From Anaerolineae bacterium (lineage in GTDB: Bacteria > Chloroflexota > Anaerolineae > Anaerolineales > Anaerolineaceae), in contig JABLWW010000003.1 in NCBI GenBank assembly GCA_013178295.1, positions 123,916-187,915 of the forward strand: a stretch of DNA of 64,000 bases, read 5' to 3'. Below the pieces are notes generated by a model. The model searched no databases. It saw only the letters and a program-made list of their open reading frames with translations, and had not been told where the DNA came from. Positions 63,888 to 64,000 of the stretch are shown here, piece by piece. The stretch's first letter is position 1. The number at the start of each line of letters is the position of its first letter. The position numbers were made by a program, and so were the translations under genes.

Positions 63888-64000
63888 ATGAGTTGGGACA
63901 GATGGCTGAACAATGGTAGTGAAAGCAGACAAAGCGTCAGTGATGATCAAGCGCCACTCCTTGAGAGGCAGCGACCATTTCTGGCACAACAAGACAAATA
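63888..64000 (+). CDS. Truncated start of an unidentified gene
   Basis: An open frame from ATG 63888, beginning MSWDRWLNNGSESRQ, runs to the window edge. It is hydrophilic and matches nothing I recognise. No ribosome site is visible (GAAATTCAGAC precedes it). The interval 63817-63887 shows no other feature. Confidence 0.4.
   Translation, partial: MSWDRWLNNGSESRQSVSDDQAPLLERQRPFLAQQDK

Noticed and set aside
1..64000. CRISPR arrays, insertion sequences, prophage or defence islands
   Set aside because: No regularly spaced repeats, transposase, integrase or attachment repeats were seen; composition is even across the window.

Overview
The window looks like chromosomal DNA of an anaerobic or facultative member of the Chloroflexota, most likely Anaerolineae. 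The evidence is indirect: coenzyme F420 genes (npdG, cofE, a luciferase-like oxidoreductase) in a bacterium that also has Asp23, YqeY, YqhQ and PgpH proteins, a fused transaldolase/glucose-6-phosphate isomerase, a tungsten-type aldehyde oxidoreductase and anaerobic purine genes. Base composition is moderate and even. I see no rRNA, insertion sequence, prophage or CRISPR array. About 60 genes are supported, including two tRNAs (Asp-GUC and Leu-UAG).

Layout. 1-3660 (+): the end of a YgeY-like hydrolase, the YgeW transcarbamylase, a strong terminator, then a MoaD-like protein with an aldehyde:ferredoxin oxidoreductase. 3603-8215 (-): argH, argG behind an apparent arginine attenuator, an MFS transporter and a small acidic Cys protein. 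8507-9160 (+): a NarL-type response regulator. 9144-14146 (-): dgkA, ybeY, pgpH, yqeY, comEA and yqhQ. 14343-29354 (+): one long operon with ssnA, npdG, cofE, a 2H phosphoesterase, an F420-type luciferase-like oxidoreductase, ygfM-like and xdhD-like genes, a CBS pyrophosphatase, xdhC, a second molybdenum hydroxylase and mocA. 29464-30219 (-): a peroxiredoxin-glutaredoxin fusion with an in-frame TGA at the catalytic cysteine codon. 30518-35112 (+): a LarA-type racemase, asp23, nusB and a large lipoprotein. 35117-38056: prepilin peptidase, a DUF2007 protein, class IV aminotransferase, cyclophilin and a hypothetical gene. 38130-41834 (+): GH13 amylase, dus, tRNA-Asp, an OmpR-type regulator and a metal-binding HMA protein. 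41915-47199 (+): the sugar-phosphate set tkt, rpiB and tal-pgi. 47206-52356 (+): two large membrane proteins and an SpoU methyltransferase. 52412-63816: tRNA-Leu, tig, clpP, a HAD phosphatase, rlmN, ftsY, prfB with its programmed frameshift, pfkA (-), an LDH2-type dehydrogenase, a HAD hydrolase and rel. The right edge opens a truncated gene.

How it fits together. YgeY, YgeW, SsnA, YgfM and XdhD homologues belong to the gene set linked in enterobacteria and gut anaerobes to selenium-associated anaerobic purine/urate breakdown. Here the set is split into two blocks, and the second contains F420 redox genes plus a second hydroxylase with its maturation factors (XdhC, MocA). The most notable observations are this F420-purine operon, the probable selenoprotein peroxiredoxin with a Fur/PerR-like operator, an Arg-rich leader peptide with terminator before argG, and several genes that appear to be transcribed without a leader.
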